64,000 bases of DNA from Peronospora farinosa (lineage: Eukaryota > Oomycota > Peronosporomycetes > Peronosporales > Peronosporaceae): the NCBI GenBank assembly GCA_947646735.1, contig CANTFK010000528.1, positions 124,001-188,000 of the forward strand, written 5' to 3'. The position numbers and the translations under genes are program-made. Under the pieces are notes generated by a model that saw only the letters and a program-made list of their open reading frames with translations, ran no database searches and had not been told where the DNA came from. Below, piece after piece: positions 1 to 9,995 of this stretch; position 1 is the first letter of the stretch, and each line of letters begins with the position of its first letter.

Positions 1-830
1 GATAGTTTCTCAGCTTGATCACTCTTTTCAGTAGGTTCGCAGTCTGGACAATACCATTGGCGATTAGGTCCCTGTATCACTTTCGAAAACTGTTGCCGAA
101 AGCAGCTCGTATGGTACATGCATTTGCACTGAACACATAACAGTGCACGTCGTCCATTGCGTGGTTCATGACACACTTCACACTCTTTCCGTGCAACAGT
201 ACGACGACGTGCTGCAATGATTGTACCTACATTAGAGGTACCTGACTTGAGCAATAGAGTTGTAGGGTTTCTTTCCACATTTTCAATACTGGTGATATCA
301 AGATTAGGCGATAAGACGCGGTTGAAAGCCGCTTCAGATGTCAAGTCCGTCTCGTTGTGCATTGGCATTTGCTTGTGATTATTATCCTCGTCCAAATTAA
401 AAGGCGAAAGAATCTGCGACAATTTTGCAGTCTTTGAAATTGTATCGTCCTCTTCATCAGTCTCAGGACGTCGAGAGGTAGCACTGCTGTCTAACTCATC
501 GTCAAAAGGGGCTTTAGTTGAATCGTCGTCGTCGTCATCCTTTTTGGCTTTTACACCACCTTCTTCACCATTTTTTGTATCTTTTCCTGCAATCGATTTT
601 ACTTGATGATGGTGGATCTGATCCAAACAATGGGCACTGGGTCTTACTGCTGGTAAGAAAAGACCCTTCCTATCGCTTTTATTAGACACCGTATCTTCGT
701 CTTCGTCCTCTGAAACATCATCATCATCATCTGAAGTCGAATGAAGCTTGCTTTTATACACTAGTAGTGCCTTTTTGCGCTCTGTCGCGTCGTTTATCAC
801 CATCTTTTCCTCCATCTCAACGTCTCCCAT
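1..830 (-). CDS. PHD-finger protein, N-terminal part (runs off the left edge)
   Basis: Reading the minus strand from an ATG at 830 gives 276 uninterrupted codons to the window edge, with no stop. The first 200 residues are acidic and low in complexity, with runs of Asp/Glu and Lys that look disordered. Residues 217-264 form a C4HC3 PHD finger: C217, C220, C232, C235, H240, C243, C261, C264, with a Trp two residues before C261. PHD fingers read histone tails, often methylated H3K4, so a nuclear chromatin or transcription role is expected. Other domains, which would define the family, lie outside the window. The ATG is the first in frame and is followed by acidic sequence. Start and finger are seen directly; the chromatin role is family inference. 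Confidence 0.85.
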   Translation of the reverse strand, partial: MGDVEMEEKMVINDATERKKALLVYKSKLHSTSDDDDDVSEDEDEDTVSNKSDRKGLFLPAVRPSAHCLDQIHHHQVKSIAGKDTKNGEEGGVKAKKDDDDDDSTKAPFDDELDSSATSRRPETDEEDDTISKTAKLSQILSPFNLDEDNNHKQMPMHNETDLTSEAAFNRVLSPNLDITSIENVERNPTTLLLKSGTSNVGTIIAARRRTVARKECEVCHEPRNGRRALLCVQCKCMYHTSCFRQQFSKVIQGPNRQWYCPDCEPTEKSDQAEKL

Positions 831-1065
831 TAATTAAACGGTATTAATGTTATGGTAGGCGGGGAAGGAAGGGTATAAGGTGATAATTCGTACAGTACAG
901 TCTCGAGTAAGTTCGAAGAAGATTTTTACTGATTTGTGTGTGTGACACGGATGTACAAAACAACAGGTAAGTCACGTATCCGATATCCTCCGATACTTGA
1001 TATATTTGTTAAACAAAAAAACTATATATATTAATTGCCAGAGAATTGACGAGTCGATTCAGGAG

Positions 1066-1334
1066 CCAAAAAAAGATGGGGATTGTCTGCATCTTTTAAG
1101 AGCATAGTATAGTGAATAGCGAGAGACATGCTGTTTAATTTAGCCAGTTACCAAACAGATATTCATATCTGAACTTATGAAAAAAAGGGAATTGTCTGCA
1201 TCTTTAAGTTCATAACATTGTAAATTGAGACACAAGAGGATTTGCTTTTCATTTTTAGCCAGTAGCAAGCAGATATTTGTATTGAACTTGTGGCTGTCTA
1301 AAAAAAAGATGGGGAGTGTCTGCGTCTTTTAACG
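1066..1334. repeat. Degenerate tandem repeat, three units of about 112-121 bp, upstream of the PHD gene
   Basis: An A-run followed by GATGGGGATTGTCTGCATC or a close variant recurs at about 1068, 1180 and 1300. Each copy is preceded by a GCCAG/AGCAAGCAGATAT-like stretch, so the whole unit is repeated with divergence. It lies in the 675-bp gap between the PHD gene and the effector pseudogene. I see no gene in 831-1505; the segment just left of the repeat may hold the PHD promoter. Confidence 0.7.
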
Positions 1335-1505
1335 AGATTGGTGCCAGTAAAAATGAACATACAAAATTGCTGTATATTATCGCCACTACAAACCAACTAA
1401 TACTGTACTTTTCTGGCATCTAATCACGGATGAGGTCTTACAGTACATGCTCCCTCCCCACTCTTCATTTTACTCTGAAACCTCCACATCGCTTTAATTT
1501 TCACG

Positions 1506-1871
1506 ATGCCGATCAAGGCCAACAAAATGTCGCTTGCAAAGATGCTGTTTGTTATCATGCTCGTGGTTCGTTGGACCATGGGAACGGCGACGGCAGATCT
1601 GCCACCAGAGGATGCCCCACGCACCTTACAGGCATCGGATACATTGTATGTGGATCTGACACCTCTTGCCTTGAGATAGAAGAGATACTTGAGGTCGGCC
1701 GTGAACATGATGACAATCACCACTGAGGAGTTGAATAAAATATCTGAAGTGGGAGTTGACGGACTTAAAAGCCTTGTGAAAAAACAGGAGACAACCCCTC
1801 TGCCACACTGCGTCGAAGTGTTAAAACGATTCCCTTTGAAGATATGTCACGTTCTCGAAGGCTATGGTGGC
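1506..1871 (+). pseudogene. RxLR-WY effector pseudogene, 5' part (signal peptide and RxLR)
   Basis: The ATG at 1506 begins a hydrophobic signal peptide of about 28 residues ending in an Ala-rich cleavage region. An in-frame TAG stops the reading at 1677-1679. In the same frame directly after it comes RYLR (1683-1694), then a short linker with a Glu-Glu pair, matching the signal peptide - RxLR - EER layout of secreted oomycete effectors. Between about 1760 and 1860 the conserved reading moves to another frame (a Trp-Trp-Leu motif at 1865-1873), so there is also a frameshift. The gene is then cut at 1871 by retrotransposon G1 and resumes at 9996. A 34-bp intron removing the TAG is conceivable but far shorter than the introns seen here. 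The protein would act inside plant host cells; this copy is dead. Confidence 0.8.
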
Positions 1872-2509
1872 TGTAACGGGGTTACACGACGGTTGTAACG
1901 TCTTTCCGAGAGTTTACGCTTAAACTCTCCTTTGTATTGCATATAATGCATTATTATACTTCTCGTTAGAGAGGTATTAAGTATGAGCGTTAAGATACGG
2001 TATTCGGTAATACCGTATCTTACCGATTAGGATTCGATAAATCGATAACGCTCCATTAAGTACATCATACACAGATGTTAAGACGATACGTCGTTCAATA
2101 GCAAAGTCTGCATATAATAACTACTATTATAGTAATTAATCTAGTGTAGTGTACTTAAAGTAGGACTATTCATAATATCTTAAAGCATAAATAAAATCAG
2201 TTCTCCTTTTGAGTTTAAGACCACAAGTCGTTCTGACTTGTTCTCTTGTGCACTTCGTGCGTTGGTTCTCTGAACCCTAAGCTTCTAGCTTGCTCTTGCA
2301 CTCTGTGCGTTGGTTCTCTGAACCTTAAGCTTATTGCTTGCTGACTAAGAGTCCCTCCTACTTCCTTAGAAGAGGGTGACTTTAACGTCGAATACTTAGT
2401 TCCTTAGAACTAAGTGGCTTTTAGCCTTAACTCTATTTAGTTCTCTCGAACTAAGAGGCTTCCAGCCGAAAGTCTTCCTCTGGCTAAAGAGCTGTGCAGC
2501 TCCGCTACA
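1872..2509 (+). repeat. G1 5' LTR
   Basis: 638 bp, TG...CA ended, matching 9358-9995. It is rich in short palindromes, for example 13-bp arms AAGATACGGTATT / AATACCGTATCTT around 1990-2020 and GAGAGTTTA / TAAACTCTC near 1910. The promoter and polyadenylation signal of the element are expected here; I cannot place them exactly. Confidence 0.95.
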
Positions 2510-2511
2510 CT

Positions 2512-2522
2512 TGGTAGCACTT
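2512..2522 (+). promoter_or_regulatory. G1 primer-binding site (candidate)
   Basis: TGGTAGCACTT begins two bases after the LTR. The same 11 bases sit in the same place in G2 (25014-25024) although the flanking sequence differs, which supports an 11-nt match to the 3' end of one tRNA (...AAGTGCTACCA). The tRNA is not identified. Confidence 0.65.
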
Positions 2523-2569
2523 GTAGTCAATCCTACACCTGAGTCTTTAAAGACTGACCCTCTGTGAGA

Positions 2570-3571
2570 ATGGAGAATCAAAATCACCTCTCTGAGGCAC
2601 AACGACTCGCCTTAGATAAACTATCTGCGTTCGTCGGGCCTGATCAAATCGAGGCCCTTTTGGCCCAAGGCCCCGAGGTTCTAAATGCTCGTCTTGAGGC
2701 CTTTATGCGTTATGAGGCAACGCTCCTCGGGCAGGTCCATGACCAGGCAGCGTCAGCCGCGCCTATACAGTACATTCCGGTACCTGTGACCGATGCAGAG
2801 CCAAAGGCTCGTCCACTTGTTTTAAGTGTCAAGACCTTCGAGGGGAAGGAGGGAGAGAACCTTCTCCTCTGGATCCGAGAAGTTGAAATGGCAATGGATG
2901 CCGCCATGCTTGCATCCGATAAGCAACGAGTTGGCTTGGCCATTTCTAAGCTCGGTGGAAGAGCTAGAGAGTGGGCTCTAACGAGCGGTGTCTCTGTAAA
3001 TGCTGCATTTCCCACATGGGAGATGCTTAAAAAGCAATTAACTTGTGTGTTTGCACCGCCTAATCAGGCTTATCGTGTGCGCTCACGCTTCCTAGCTACC
3101 CGACAGGGTAAGAAAGAATTGTCGGACTATGTCCAAGAGTTGAGAACTCTCATTGCTGCTATGCAGCAGGACCCACTGGCAGAGGAAGTCCGAGTAACCA
3201 TTTTTATGGAGGGACTTCGCACTGGGGTCGCCAGGACGGAAGTTTTCCGTGTCCAGCCTTCAACTTTTGAGGAGGCAGTAAGCGTAGCATTTAACGCTGA
3301 ATTCAATTTTAAATCTGCTCGATATGGTCTGCCCTGGTATCAATCAAATACCTCTAATAGGGCGGAACCCATGGATCTCAGCCATGCTGAAGAAGCTGAG
3401 CTTCAAGCTGCTGAGCAGCAAGGTAGCATCCGTAGATGTTACATGTGCGGAAGCACTAGGCATCTCCGCCCTAGCTGTCCGTTGCGAAAGCAACGTTCAA
3501 ATCGGCAAAGCCGAAGCCCTGCTCCTAGCCAAAAGGCGAGCACCGCAGGGGAAAATGTCGACTCCCAGTAG
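2570..3571 (+). CDS. gag: G1 Gag
   Basis: 333 residues from the ATG at 2570. The central part (about residues 95-250) has the helical pattern of a Ty3/Gypsy capsid. Residues 288-303 carry one CCHC zinc knuckle, [14 protein letters not shown] (C-x2-C-x4-H-x4-C), for binding genomic RNA. The tail is basic and Ser-rich. Gag builds the cytoplasmic virus-like particle. A GTG six bases upstream is in frame, but the ATG is the natural start. The next frame (protease) is open from 3529, a 43-nt overlap in the -1 frame, the same relation as in G2, so Gag-Pol is probably made by -1 frameshifting. I see no canonical slippery heptamer in this overlap. Confidence 0.92.
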   Translation: MENQNHLSEAQRLALDKLSAFVGPDQIEALLAQGPEVLNARLEAFMRYEATLLGQVHDQAASAAPIQYIPVPVTDAEPKARPLVLSVKTFEGKEGENLLLWIREVEMAMDAAMLASDKQRVGLAISKLGGRAREWALTSGVSVNAAFPTWEMLKKQLTCVFAPPNQAYRVRSRFLATRQGKKELSDYVQELRTLIAAMQQDPLAEEVRVTIFMEGLRTGVARTEVFRVQPSTFEEAVSVAFNAEFNFKSARYGLPWYQSNTSNRAEPMDLSHAEEAELQAAEQQGSIRRCYMCGSTRHLRPSCPLRKQRSNRQSRSPAPSQKASTAGENVDSQ

Positions 3572-5301
3572 GCGCGGGGCGCCCTACTGGGAAAGAACTA
3601 AGTTCTGTTGAATCTTTAGGAGGTAAAGGTAAACAGGGCTTAGCCCCAGGTGGTTCTGTGGATGCTCCCATAGAACAAAATTACAAGCCAGGCTTGTTGG
3701 TTGTGTCGGCAACCGTTAAGGGTTTTGAGAAACCCTGGTCAATTTTAATTGACTCAGGGGCGTCAGGGAATTATGTCCGACGTCGCTCCCTTGAGGGGAG
3801 TCAGCTGTATGCTGAGGCGCTGGAAGCGCAAGAGGGTGACAGTATAACCGTACGTCTCGCGACTGGTGTACGTGTCACCGTTCCTAAAGTTCCGTTGAAC
3901 TTAGGTGTGAAATTTTTAGATTTCAATAGCGTTGAACGCTGTCTTGTCCTAGATTTGGACTCGAGATATGATCTCATTCTCGGTATGGCCTGGCTGGAAC
4001 GCCATGAGCCGTGGATCGATTGGAGATCCAAAACTTTAGGCGCAACGCGCAATGTTCCTAGCGAAGCTTTGGAGAGTCATGAACCCACCTTCGCTAGAAA
4101 ACAAAAGTGCTATTGGCGCGAGCCATTAACTGATTCAGTTAATGTGCTGGACATTGGAGTGTCTGAGTTGATAAACTCCGATGTCAACAATAATAGTGTC
4201 GAGCAGAGCTCAATGACACTTAGTGGAACGGCACGTACTCCGTTAAGTGATACTCATAGTAATATTGGCTGTAAATGCGATTTACTGGATGTCGGTAATG
4301 ACATCGGCTCTCGTATAGAGCGAGTGAAGGTCAATGACCTTGTTAGTGAAGTCACTGGTACTAGTGACCCACTGGATGTCGGTAATGACATCGGCTCTCG
4401 TATAGAGCAAGTTAAGGTCAATGACCTTGTTAGTGATATTGGCTGTAAATGCGATTCACTGGATGTCGATAATGACATCGGCTCTCGTATAGAGCAAGTT
4501 AAGGTCGATGACCTTGTTAGTGATATTGGCTGGAAATGCGATTCACTGGATGTCGGTAATGACATCGGCTCTCGTATAGAGCGAGTGAAGGTCAATGACC
4601 TTGTTAGTGAAGTCACTGGTACTAGTGACCCACTGGGTGTCGGTAATGACATCGGCTCTCGTATAGAGCGAGTGAAGGTCAATGACCTTGTTAGTGAAGT
4701 CACTGGTACTAGTGACCCATTGGGTGTCGGTAATGACATCGGCCCTTACATAGGGCAGGTAAACGACAAGGGGTCTGTTGACCTTGGGGATGATAACATC
4801 CCAAGTACTTTGAAGAGTACGGTCTCGTCAAGGAGACGGCAGCGTCGCCAGATGGCGGCTGCGAGACGCAAAGCGTCTGTTTTATCGCATAGTAATGTCA
4901 ATGACCAGTTGTACACCCTGGTCAACGGAGTGACAGGTGATGTAGATGGTGAGGTTGACCTTGAGGCCCTCCCATCATTAAATGCTCTTTTAGAGCTAGG
5001 CGAAATGTCTGTGGATGAATTTCATCAGGCCTTGAAGGCAGGTGCTCTGTCCGATATGGTGGTCATTCGACCTAACCTCGAGCTGAACTCATCCTCGCTT
5101 GTCGATGAGACAGTCCTTGAAGATACCAAAGCGGCACTAAGTGCACGTAGTGGGGCATCTATTCTAAAGGACCCTTCAGATCCCTACTATCCTTTGGTAA
5201 AAGAATTCCAGGACGTGGTGTGTCACGATCCACCGTCGGTTCTACCACCTGATAGGGGCGTACGTCATGAAATTGACTTGGTTCCCGGAACCAAATATTG
5301 A
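3529..5301 (+). CDS. pol: G1 Pol, protease and repeat-filled spacer
   Basis: Open in the -1 frame relative to gag from 3529 to a TGA at 5299-5301, with no convincing own ATG. The aspartic protease has DSGASGNYV at about 3751-3777 and a hydrophobic LILGMAWL flap-side motif near 3970, followed by WIDW. The protease frees Gag and Pol proteins inside the particle. It is followed by a spacer of about 400 residues, most of it six copies of a 29-residue repeat (see 4288-4809). The final [10 protein letters not shown] matches the junction that in G2 runs straight on into RT ([10 protein letters not shown]). Here an extra 11 bp between two CAAATA copies shifts the frame, so the stop looks like damage to this copy rather than a normal end. 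Confidence 0.88.
   Translation, partial: PKGEHRRGKCRLPVGAGRPTGKELSSVESLGGKGKQGLAPGGSVDAPIEQNYKPGLLVVSATVKGFEKPWSILIDSGASGNYVRRRSLEGSQLYAEALEAQEGDSITVRLATGVRVTVPKVPLNLGVKFLDFNSVERCLVLDLDSRYDLILGMAWLERHEPWIDWRSKTLGATRNVPSEALESHEPTFARKQKCYWREPLTDSVNVLDIGVSELINSDVNNNSVEQSSMTLSGTARTPLSDTHSNIGCKCDLLDVGNDIGSRIERVKVNDLVSEVTGTSDPLDVGNDIGSRIEQVKVNDLVSDIGCKCDSLDVDNDIGSRIEQVKVDDLVSDIGWKCDSLDVGNDIGSRIERVKVNDLVSEVTGTSDPLGVGNDIGSRIERVKVNDLVSEVTGTSDPLGVGNDIGPYIGQVNDKGSVDLGDDNIPSTLKSTVSSRRRQRRQMAAARRKASVLSHSNVNDQLYTLVNGVTGDVDGEVDLEALPSLNALLELGEMSVDEFHQALKAGALSDMVVIRPNLELNSSSLVDETVLEDTKAALSARSGASILKDPSDPYYPLVKEFQDVVCHDPPSVLPPDRGVRHEIDLVPGTKY
4288..4809 (+). repeat. Six 87-bp tandem repeats in the G1 protease-RT spacer
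   Basis: Units start at 4288, 4375, 4462, 4549, 4636 and 4723, exactly 87 bp apart, so the reading frame is kept (29 residues each, core [18 protein letters not shown]). Within each unit are short palindromes such as AAGGTCAATGACCTT. The last copy is the most diverged. In-frame periodicity argues for expansion inside a translated spacer. Confidence 0.93.
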
Positions 5302-8300
5302 ACAAATACTGTGTAACACGGCAGTGGCCTTTACCCAAAGAACAGTGTGACGTCATTGACGAGTTCTTTCGTGCAAAGCACGCGGCGGGCATGGTGCGTG
5401 AAAGTAAATCTCCGCACTCGACACCCACTTTCTGTGTTAAGAAACCAAATGGTAAATGGCGTATTGTTCATGCTTATAATAAGCTCAATGCGGCCACTAT
5501 ACCTGCACAGACACCGATACCTAGAAAGGATGTTCTTCAGAACAATATGGTCGGTTGTACCATGTACAGTGCGCTCGACTTAGTCGATGGTTATTACCAA
5601 TTGCTCATGCGAGCTAGTGATATTCCGCTTACTGCTGTTAGTACTCCGAGCGGTATGCTCTGGGAGTGGTTAGTGATGCCCCAAGGGCTATCTAATGCTC
5701 CGGCTACGTTTAACCGTTTGGTGACGCAATTGTTTCGACCCCATCGAAGTTATGCACAGACGTATTTTGATGACATTTTTGTCCATAGCCGAGCTGAACA
5801 TGGGCGGTCAGATATTGAGAACCATATTGTTCATTTACGAGCAGTGCTCGAGTGCATGCGCACTAATAAATTATATGCTAATGCCTCTAAGTGCATCTTC
5901 GGGGCCGAAGAAATTCCCTTTCTAGGGTGCTTCATTGGGAAGCGAGGACTACGAGCGGATCCCGCCAAAGTCAAAGCCATAGTCGATTGGCCTGTTCCAC
6001 AATCTCAGAAGGACTTGCGTAAATGGCTTGGCCTTGCCAATTACTTACACAAGTATAGCGAAAATTACGCTGATATGGCTCGGCCGTTATCCAATCTCCT
6101 TAAAAAGGATGTGGAATGGTGTTGGCATGCCGAACACGAAAATGCTTTTCAAGCAGTGAAGGCAAGCCTTCTACATGCTCCTATTTTGGCTTTGCCAGAC
6201 CCTGACCGACCGTTTAGCGTCGTCTGTGACGCATCGGATTTTGCCATTGGCAGTGCTCTGTTACAATCAGATGATGAAGGCCGTGAGCGTGTAATCGCTT
6301 TTGAATCTCGCCAGCTGAAAGCTGCAGAAAAGAACTATCCAGTTCACGACAAAGAGCTACTTGCGATGAAGTATGCCCTGGTCAAATTCAGAGTTCATCT
6401 GCTGGGCTCAAAGCCTTTTGTGATCTATACCGATCATGCGTCGTTACGCACTGCGACTCAGTCGCCGCATCTCTCGCAGAGAATGGCCAGATGGCTGTCA
6501 TTCTTTGCCGAATATAACTTCGAGGTGAAATATAAGCCGGGCAAGCAAAATGCTTTGGCTGATGCGTTGTCACGCAGACCTGATTATGAGCTTGCTCATG
6601 TGACGATGTTGTCGTCTTCTATCACCGATCTCATTCGTACGGCGTATGCTAAAGATGATCACTGTATAGCGTTGCTACATGCTCTTGGCAGTGAGGAGTT
6701 TAAAGACTCGGACATTAAATTGTCGGCACGATTGCGTGCAAGCCTCCATCGATATTCTATCGATGAGGGGCTGTTGTACTATCGTACAGATGTAGCGGAT
6801 CCTCCGCGTATTGTAGTTCCTCATGACGAGGACCTGAAGCATCGTATCCTCTATGAGGTACATGACACCGCCATCGGTGGTCATTTGGGTCGTGAAAAGA
6901 CCTATGGGGCAGTATGCCAAAGTTATTGGTGGCCCAAATTATACAAATGGGTGAGCACATATGTGCGTACGTGTGAAATGTGTCAGCGGGTGAAACCCTC
7001 GCCCCATTCGGCAGCGCCGCTGGCTAGTTTGCCTATTCCCACTGGGTGCTGGGAGTCCATTAGTATGGACTTTGTATTTGGCCTACCGAGAGATTCGCAT
7101 GGCAATACAGGTATTGTGGTCTTTGTTGACCGTTTGAGCAAGATGGCTCACTTAGCGGCTGTGCCAGATTCGATCGATGGTGTGGGTACAGCGGAGCTGT
7201 TTATCGATCGGGTGTTTCGCCAACATGGCTTGCCAGTGGCAATTGTTTCTGATCGTGATCCTCGTTTTACGAGTAAATTTTGGAAGTCCGTCTTCCAGGT
7301 GCTGGGCACCCGTTTGGACATGTCCACGGCGGATCATCCGCAGACCGATGGTCAAACCGAACGCGTAAATCGCGTTGTTGAAGATATCCTACGCAGCGTT
7401 TGTGCTGAAACGCCTAAGCGTTGGAGCTCTATGCTCCCTGTAGTTGAGTTTGCACTCAATAATTCCGTGCACGCCTCCACCGGCTACACTCCGTTCTATG
7501 TCAATGGTCTCACACACCCACGCGTTCCGTTAACGCTACCACCGAGTGGTTCAGGGCTTGGTGGGGGAGAGGTTGCCGATCGGCTTGCTGATGTCAGCCC
7601 TAATACTGTTAGGAAACAGGTAAATGCGTTTCTCGCAACGCGACTAAATGTCTTACGACATGTGCAAGATGCAATGGCTGATAGTCAAGATAAACAAAAG
7701 GAATATGCAGATGCGAAAGGCAGAGGTTGTATTAATGATTATGAGGTCGGAGACCAAGTATTACTTAATGCTAAAAACCTACCTACCAATGTAGTATCCG
7801 CTGTCTTTAAGACGAAGTTGCGTCCGCGCTTTATCGGACCCTTTAAGGTCATTGCCAAGAAAGGCACAGCGTATACGCTTAACTTGCCGCGCAAATTGCG
7901 TACACATCCTGTGTTCTATGTCGCCATGCTAAAACCTTATCGGGATCCGTCCCAAATAGACGCTAAGGCGCTCGCGCCGGGCCCATTGGCATTGTCGCGG
8001 GACGGAGCATCTGCACCAACAAGTCAAGTTGACCCTGCATTCGGGTCCGACTCTCTTCCAGGGACTCAAGCCGGGAGTTCATCGTCTGCCTCTCCTCACG
8101 AAGGGTCCGCACCTCCTGAACAAGCTCGGCATGAGCTTGTTCCGATACACCGACCTCCTCCTCCTTTGCTCGATGCGCAGGGGAACCTGCAGTTCCATGT
8201 GGAGCGTCTACTGCAGAAGCGTCGCCGCCATGGTCAAAACCAGTATCTGGTGAAATGGCGGGGTTATCCCGAATCATGGAATTCATGGGAATTTGAGACT

Positions 8301-8390
8301 CCCCTTCGGCAGGATTGCCCGTACGCCGTGGACGTTTTTGAGCGTCGTGCGCAGGGTCTGTCTGTTGGCGCTGACGCTTCTCACCAGTAA
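5298..8390 (+). CDS. pol: G1 Pol: RT, RNase H, integrase, chromodomain
   Basis: About 1,030 codons without a stop. RT covers roughly residues 30-240, with [10 protein letters not shown] and the catalytic YFDD near residue 156. RNase H (about 305-410) begins [10 protein letters not shown] and includes YTDHAS. Integrase has an HHCC zinc domain (about 515-570; CEMCQRVK) and a catalytic D, D-35-E triad: the D of SMDF, the first D of SDRDPRF, and the E of QTERVN, with exactly 35 residues between the last two. A GPF/Y module sits near 847. A chromodomain (about 966-1013; [16 protein letters not shown]) should steer integration to modified histones. The first codon is only where the frame opens; the true protein continues from the protease once the 11-bp insertion is allowed for. 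The last 428 nt are also read in antisense by another gene. Confidence 0.93.
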   Translation: MNKYCVTRQWPLPKEQCDVIDEFFRAKHAAGMVRESKSPHSTPTFCVKKPNGKWRIVHAYNKLNAATIPAQTPIPRKDVLQNNMVGCTMYSALDLVDGYYQLLMRASDIPLTAVSTPSGMLWEWLVMPQGLSNAPATFNRLVTQLFRPHRSYAQTYFDDIFVHSRAEHGRSDIENHIVHLRAVLECMRTNKLYANASKCIFGAEEIPFLGCFIGKRGLRADPAKVKAIVDWPVPQSQKDLRKWLGLANYLHKYSENYADMARPLSNLLKKDVEWCWHAEHENAFQAVKASLLHAPILALPDPDRPFSVVCDASDFAIGSALLQSDDEGRERVIAFESRQLKAAEKNYPVHDKELLAMKYALVKFRVHLLGSKPFVIYTDHASLRTATQSPHLSQRMARWLSFFAEYNFEVKYKPGKQNALADALSRRPDYELAHVTMLSSSITDLIRTAYAKDDHCIALLHALGSEEFKDSDIKLSARLRASLHRYSIDEGLLYYRTDVADPPRIVVPHDEDLKHRILYEVHDTAIGGHLGREKTYGAVCQSYWWPKLYKWVSTYVRTCEMCQRVKPSPHSAAPLASLPIPTGCWESISMDFVFGLPRDSHGNTGIVVFVDRLSKMAHLAAVPDSIDGVGTAELFIDRVFRQHGLPVAIVSDRDPRFTSKFWKSVFQVLGTRLDMSTADHPQTDGQTERVNRVVEDILRSVCAETPKRWSSMLPVVEFALNNSVHASTGYTPFYVNGLTHPRVPLTLPPSGSGLGGGEVADRLADVSPNTVRKQVNAFLATRLNVLRHVQDAMADSQDKQKEYADAKGRGCINDYEVGDQVLLNAKNLPTNVVSAVFKTKLRPRFIGPFKVIAKKGTAYTLNLPRKLRTHPVFYVAMLKPYRDPSQIDAKALAPGPLALSRDGASAPTSQVDPAFGSDSLPGTQAGSSSSASPHEGSAPPEQARHELVPIHRPPPPLLDAQGNLQFHVERLLQKRRRHGQNQYLVKWRGYPESWNSWEFETPLRQDCPYAVDVFERRAQGLSVGADASHQ

Positions 8391-9246
8391 GGGTGAGGGT
8401 AGGCGGGTTAGCGGCCTCGGGCTGTCGTGAACTCGCGGCTACAGGGGTAGCCGAAACATTGGGCTGCTGGGCAGCAGGCGCATAATGCGTTCGTTGGGAT
8501 TTCAATTTCCCCCGGGCCTTCAATTTAGCGTAATCATAACGCATCTTCCGCTCAAGTCGGATATCTGCCACATCGGCGCTTGCCCGTAGGGCCCACATGC
8601 TGCTTAAACGTCGCGCATAATGCGCCCAGCGGCTGAAAGCCGTGTCTTCTTCGTCCTCGGTTTCCCCCGCGAACAGAAGGATGGGAACACCCTTCATCGG
8701 AGGAACTGGCGCACCGCGCACTTGCCTATTAAGGCGTGCCAAGTATTGGCTTTGAGTAGTGATATGGGGCTCCAGATATCGTTGTCGAAGTGCCGTGCGT
8801 GTGGCAACATCCTCAGGTGAAATGGCCTCAGGCCCAATGGTCCAACCAGAAAGGGAATGCCCAGATGCTTCCTTTAGACGTTCTTCCACCGTAGGTGGCT
8901 TGAACCTGTACTGTCGGTGGTCCTGCAGCCGCGTCATGTTCTTCGTTCGGCGCTTGGCGCCTTCCTCTTGGTCGATGGACCGCTGTTGCTGCTCGTCGAG
9001 TGGATTGGTAACCGTTACCGTTGATGATACGTCAGGCGGGTCACGTAACGCTGTTAGCGCATCTGCTGCACCACGTTCAGGGAACGGATTCGGTGCATGA
9101 CGAGTGTCATCTTCACCCGTGAGGGTGGCTAAAGGGGACCCATCGGGTCCCACAAAGACGGTGTCACTTTCGTAATCAACCGCTTCGTCAAGGTCGTCCT
9201 CAATGAGGTCCCTAAGAGTCTGTGACTCACTGCCGGGAGGCGTCAT
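7963..9246 (-). CDS. G1 antisense gene: coiled-coil protein with basic cluster
   Basis: 427 residues on the minus strand from an ATG at 9246, which lies 111 bp inside the 3' LTR, to a TAG at 7963-7965. The N-terminus is acidic. The middle is basic with many Arg. Residues around 285-320 carry two clusters (EKRQRQQ and QKRPRR) resembling a bipartite nuclear signal. The last 60 residues are a heptad-rich coiled coil ([17 protein letters not shown] and on). The final 428 nt overlap the chromodomain end of pol on the other strand. No known family recognised. G2, G3 and G4 have an antisense gene in the same place with the same kind of parts. It is probably transcribed from the 3' LTR, which is inference. 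It could be a chance open frame, but its length, ATG and counterparts argue against that. Confidence 0.75.
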   Translation of the reverse strand: MTPPGSESQTLRDLIEDDLDEAVDYESDTVFVGPDGSPLATLTGEDDTRHAPNPFPERGAADALTALRDPPDVSSTVTVTNPLDEQQQRSIDQEEGAKRRTKNMTRLQDHRQYRFKPPTVEERLKEASGHSLSGWTIGPEAISPEDVATRTALRQRYLEPHITTQSQYLARLNRQVRGAPVPPMKGVPILLFAGETEDEEDTAFSRWAHYARRLSSMWALRASADVADIRLERKMRYDYAKLKARGKLKSQRTHYAPAAQQPNVSATPVAASSRQPEAANPPTLTLTGEKRQRQQTDPAHDAQKRPRRTGNPAEGESQIPMNSMIRDNPAISPDTGFDHGGDASAVDAPHGTAGSPAHRAKEEEVGVSEQAHAELVQEVRTLREERQTMNSRLESLEESRTRMQGQLDLLVQMLRPATMPMGPARAP

Positions 9247-9348
9247 GTTGTGTGCCGTGAACAAACCGTGAGGTTTTAAAAGTTCGCTAAAGCACTACCT
9301 CTATGAGGAAAGATGTCGAGTGACATTCTATGGGAACGTCAGTCTGGT

Positions 9349-9995
9349 GGGGGAGGGTGTAACGGGGTTACACGACGGTTGTAACGTCTTTCCGAGAGTT
9401 TACGCTTAAACTCTCCTTTGTATTGCATATAATGCATTATTATACTTCTCGTTAGAGAGGTATTAAGTATGAGCGTTAAGATACGGTATTCGGTAATACC
9501 GTATCTTACCGATTAGGATTCGATGAATCGATAACGCTCCATTAAGTACATCATACACAGATGTTAAGACGATACGTCGTTCAATAGCAAAGTCTGCATA
9601 TAATAACTACTATTATAGTAATTAATCTAGTGTAGTGTACTTAAAGTAGGACTATTCATAATATCTTAAAGCATAAATAAAATCAGTTCTCCTTTTGAGT
9701 TTAAGACCACAAGTCGTTCTGACTTGTTCTCTTGTGCACTTCGTGCGTTGGTTCTCTGAACCCTAAGCTTCTAGCTTGCTCTTGCACTCTGTGCGTTGGT
9801 TCTCTGAACCTTAAGCTTATTGCTTGCTGACTAAGAGTCCCTCCTACTTCCTTAGAAGAGGGTGACTTTAACGTCGAATACTTAGTTCCTTAGAACTAAG
9901 TGGCTTTTAGCCTTAACTCTATTTAGTTCTCTCGAACTAAGAGGCTTCCAGCCGAAAGTCTTCCTCTGGCTAAAGAGCTGTGCAGCTCCGCTACA
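9349..9995 (+). repeat. G1 polypurine tract and 3' LTR
   Basis: GGGGGAGGG at 9349-9357 is the likely plus-strand primer. The LTR runs 9358-9995, 638 bp, and differs from the 5' LTR at a single base that I could find. The duplicated target GTGGC follows at 9996-10000. Confidence 0.93.

Larger units (their letters stand above)
1872..9995 (+). mobile_element. G1: young, nearly complete chromodomain Ty3/Gypsy retrotransposon (8,124 bp)
   Basis: Two 638-bp LTRs (1872-2509 and 9358-9995), each starting TGTAAC and ending TACA, flank gag, protease, RT, RNase H, integrase and chromodomain in Gypsy order. The 5-bp target duplication GTGGC is seen at 1867-1871 and 9996-10000. Reading the LTRs side by side I find one mismatch (A at about 2039, G at the matching base of the 3' LTR), so insertion is recent. 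One defect is visible: an apparent 11-bp insertion that breaks the frame between protease and RT near 5290. An antisense gene lies between pol and the 3' LTR. The target was the RxLR effector. Confidence 0.95.

Noticed and set aside
1646..1679. Intron that would remove the TAG before RYLR
   Set aside because: Only 34 bp, while introns here are about 60-85 bp and RxLR genes usually lack introns; the later frameshift would remain.
1430..1726. Plus and minus frames of about 98 codons over the effector N-terminus
   Set aside because: The frame starting at 1506 has the signal peptide and the RYLR motif; the others have no features.
4254..4739. Minus-strand frame of 161 codons opposite the G1 spacer
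   Set aside because: It is the shadow of the 87-bp repeats; the plus frame carries the protease and spacer.
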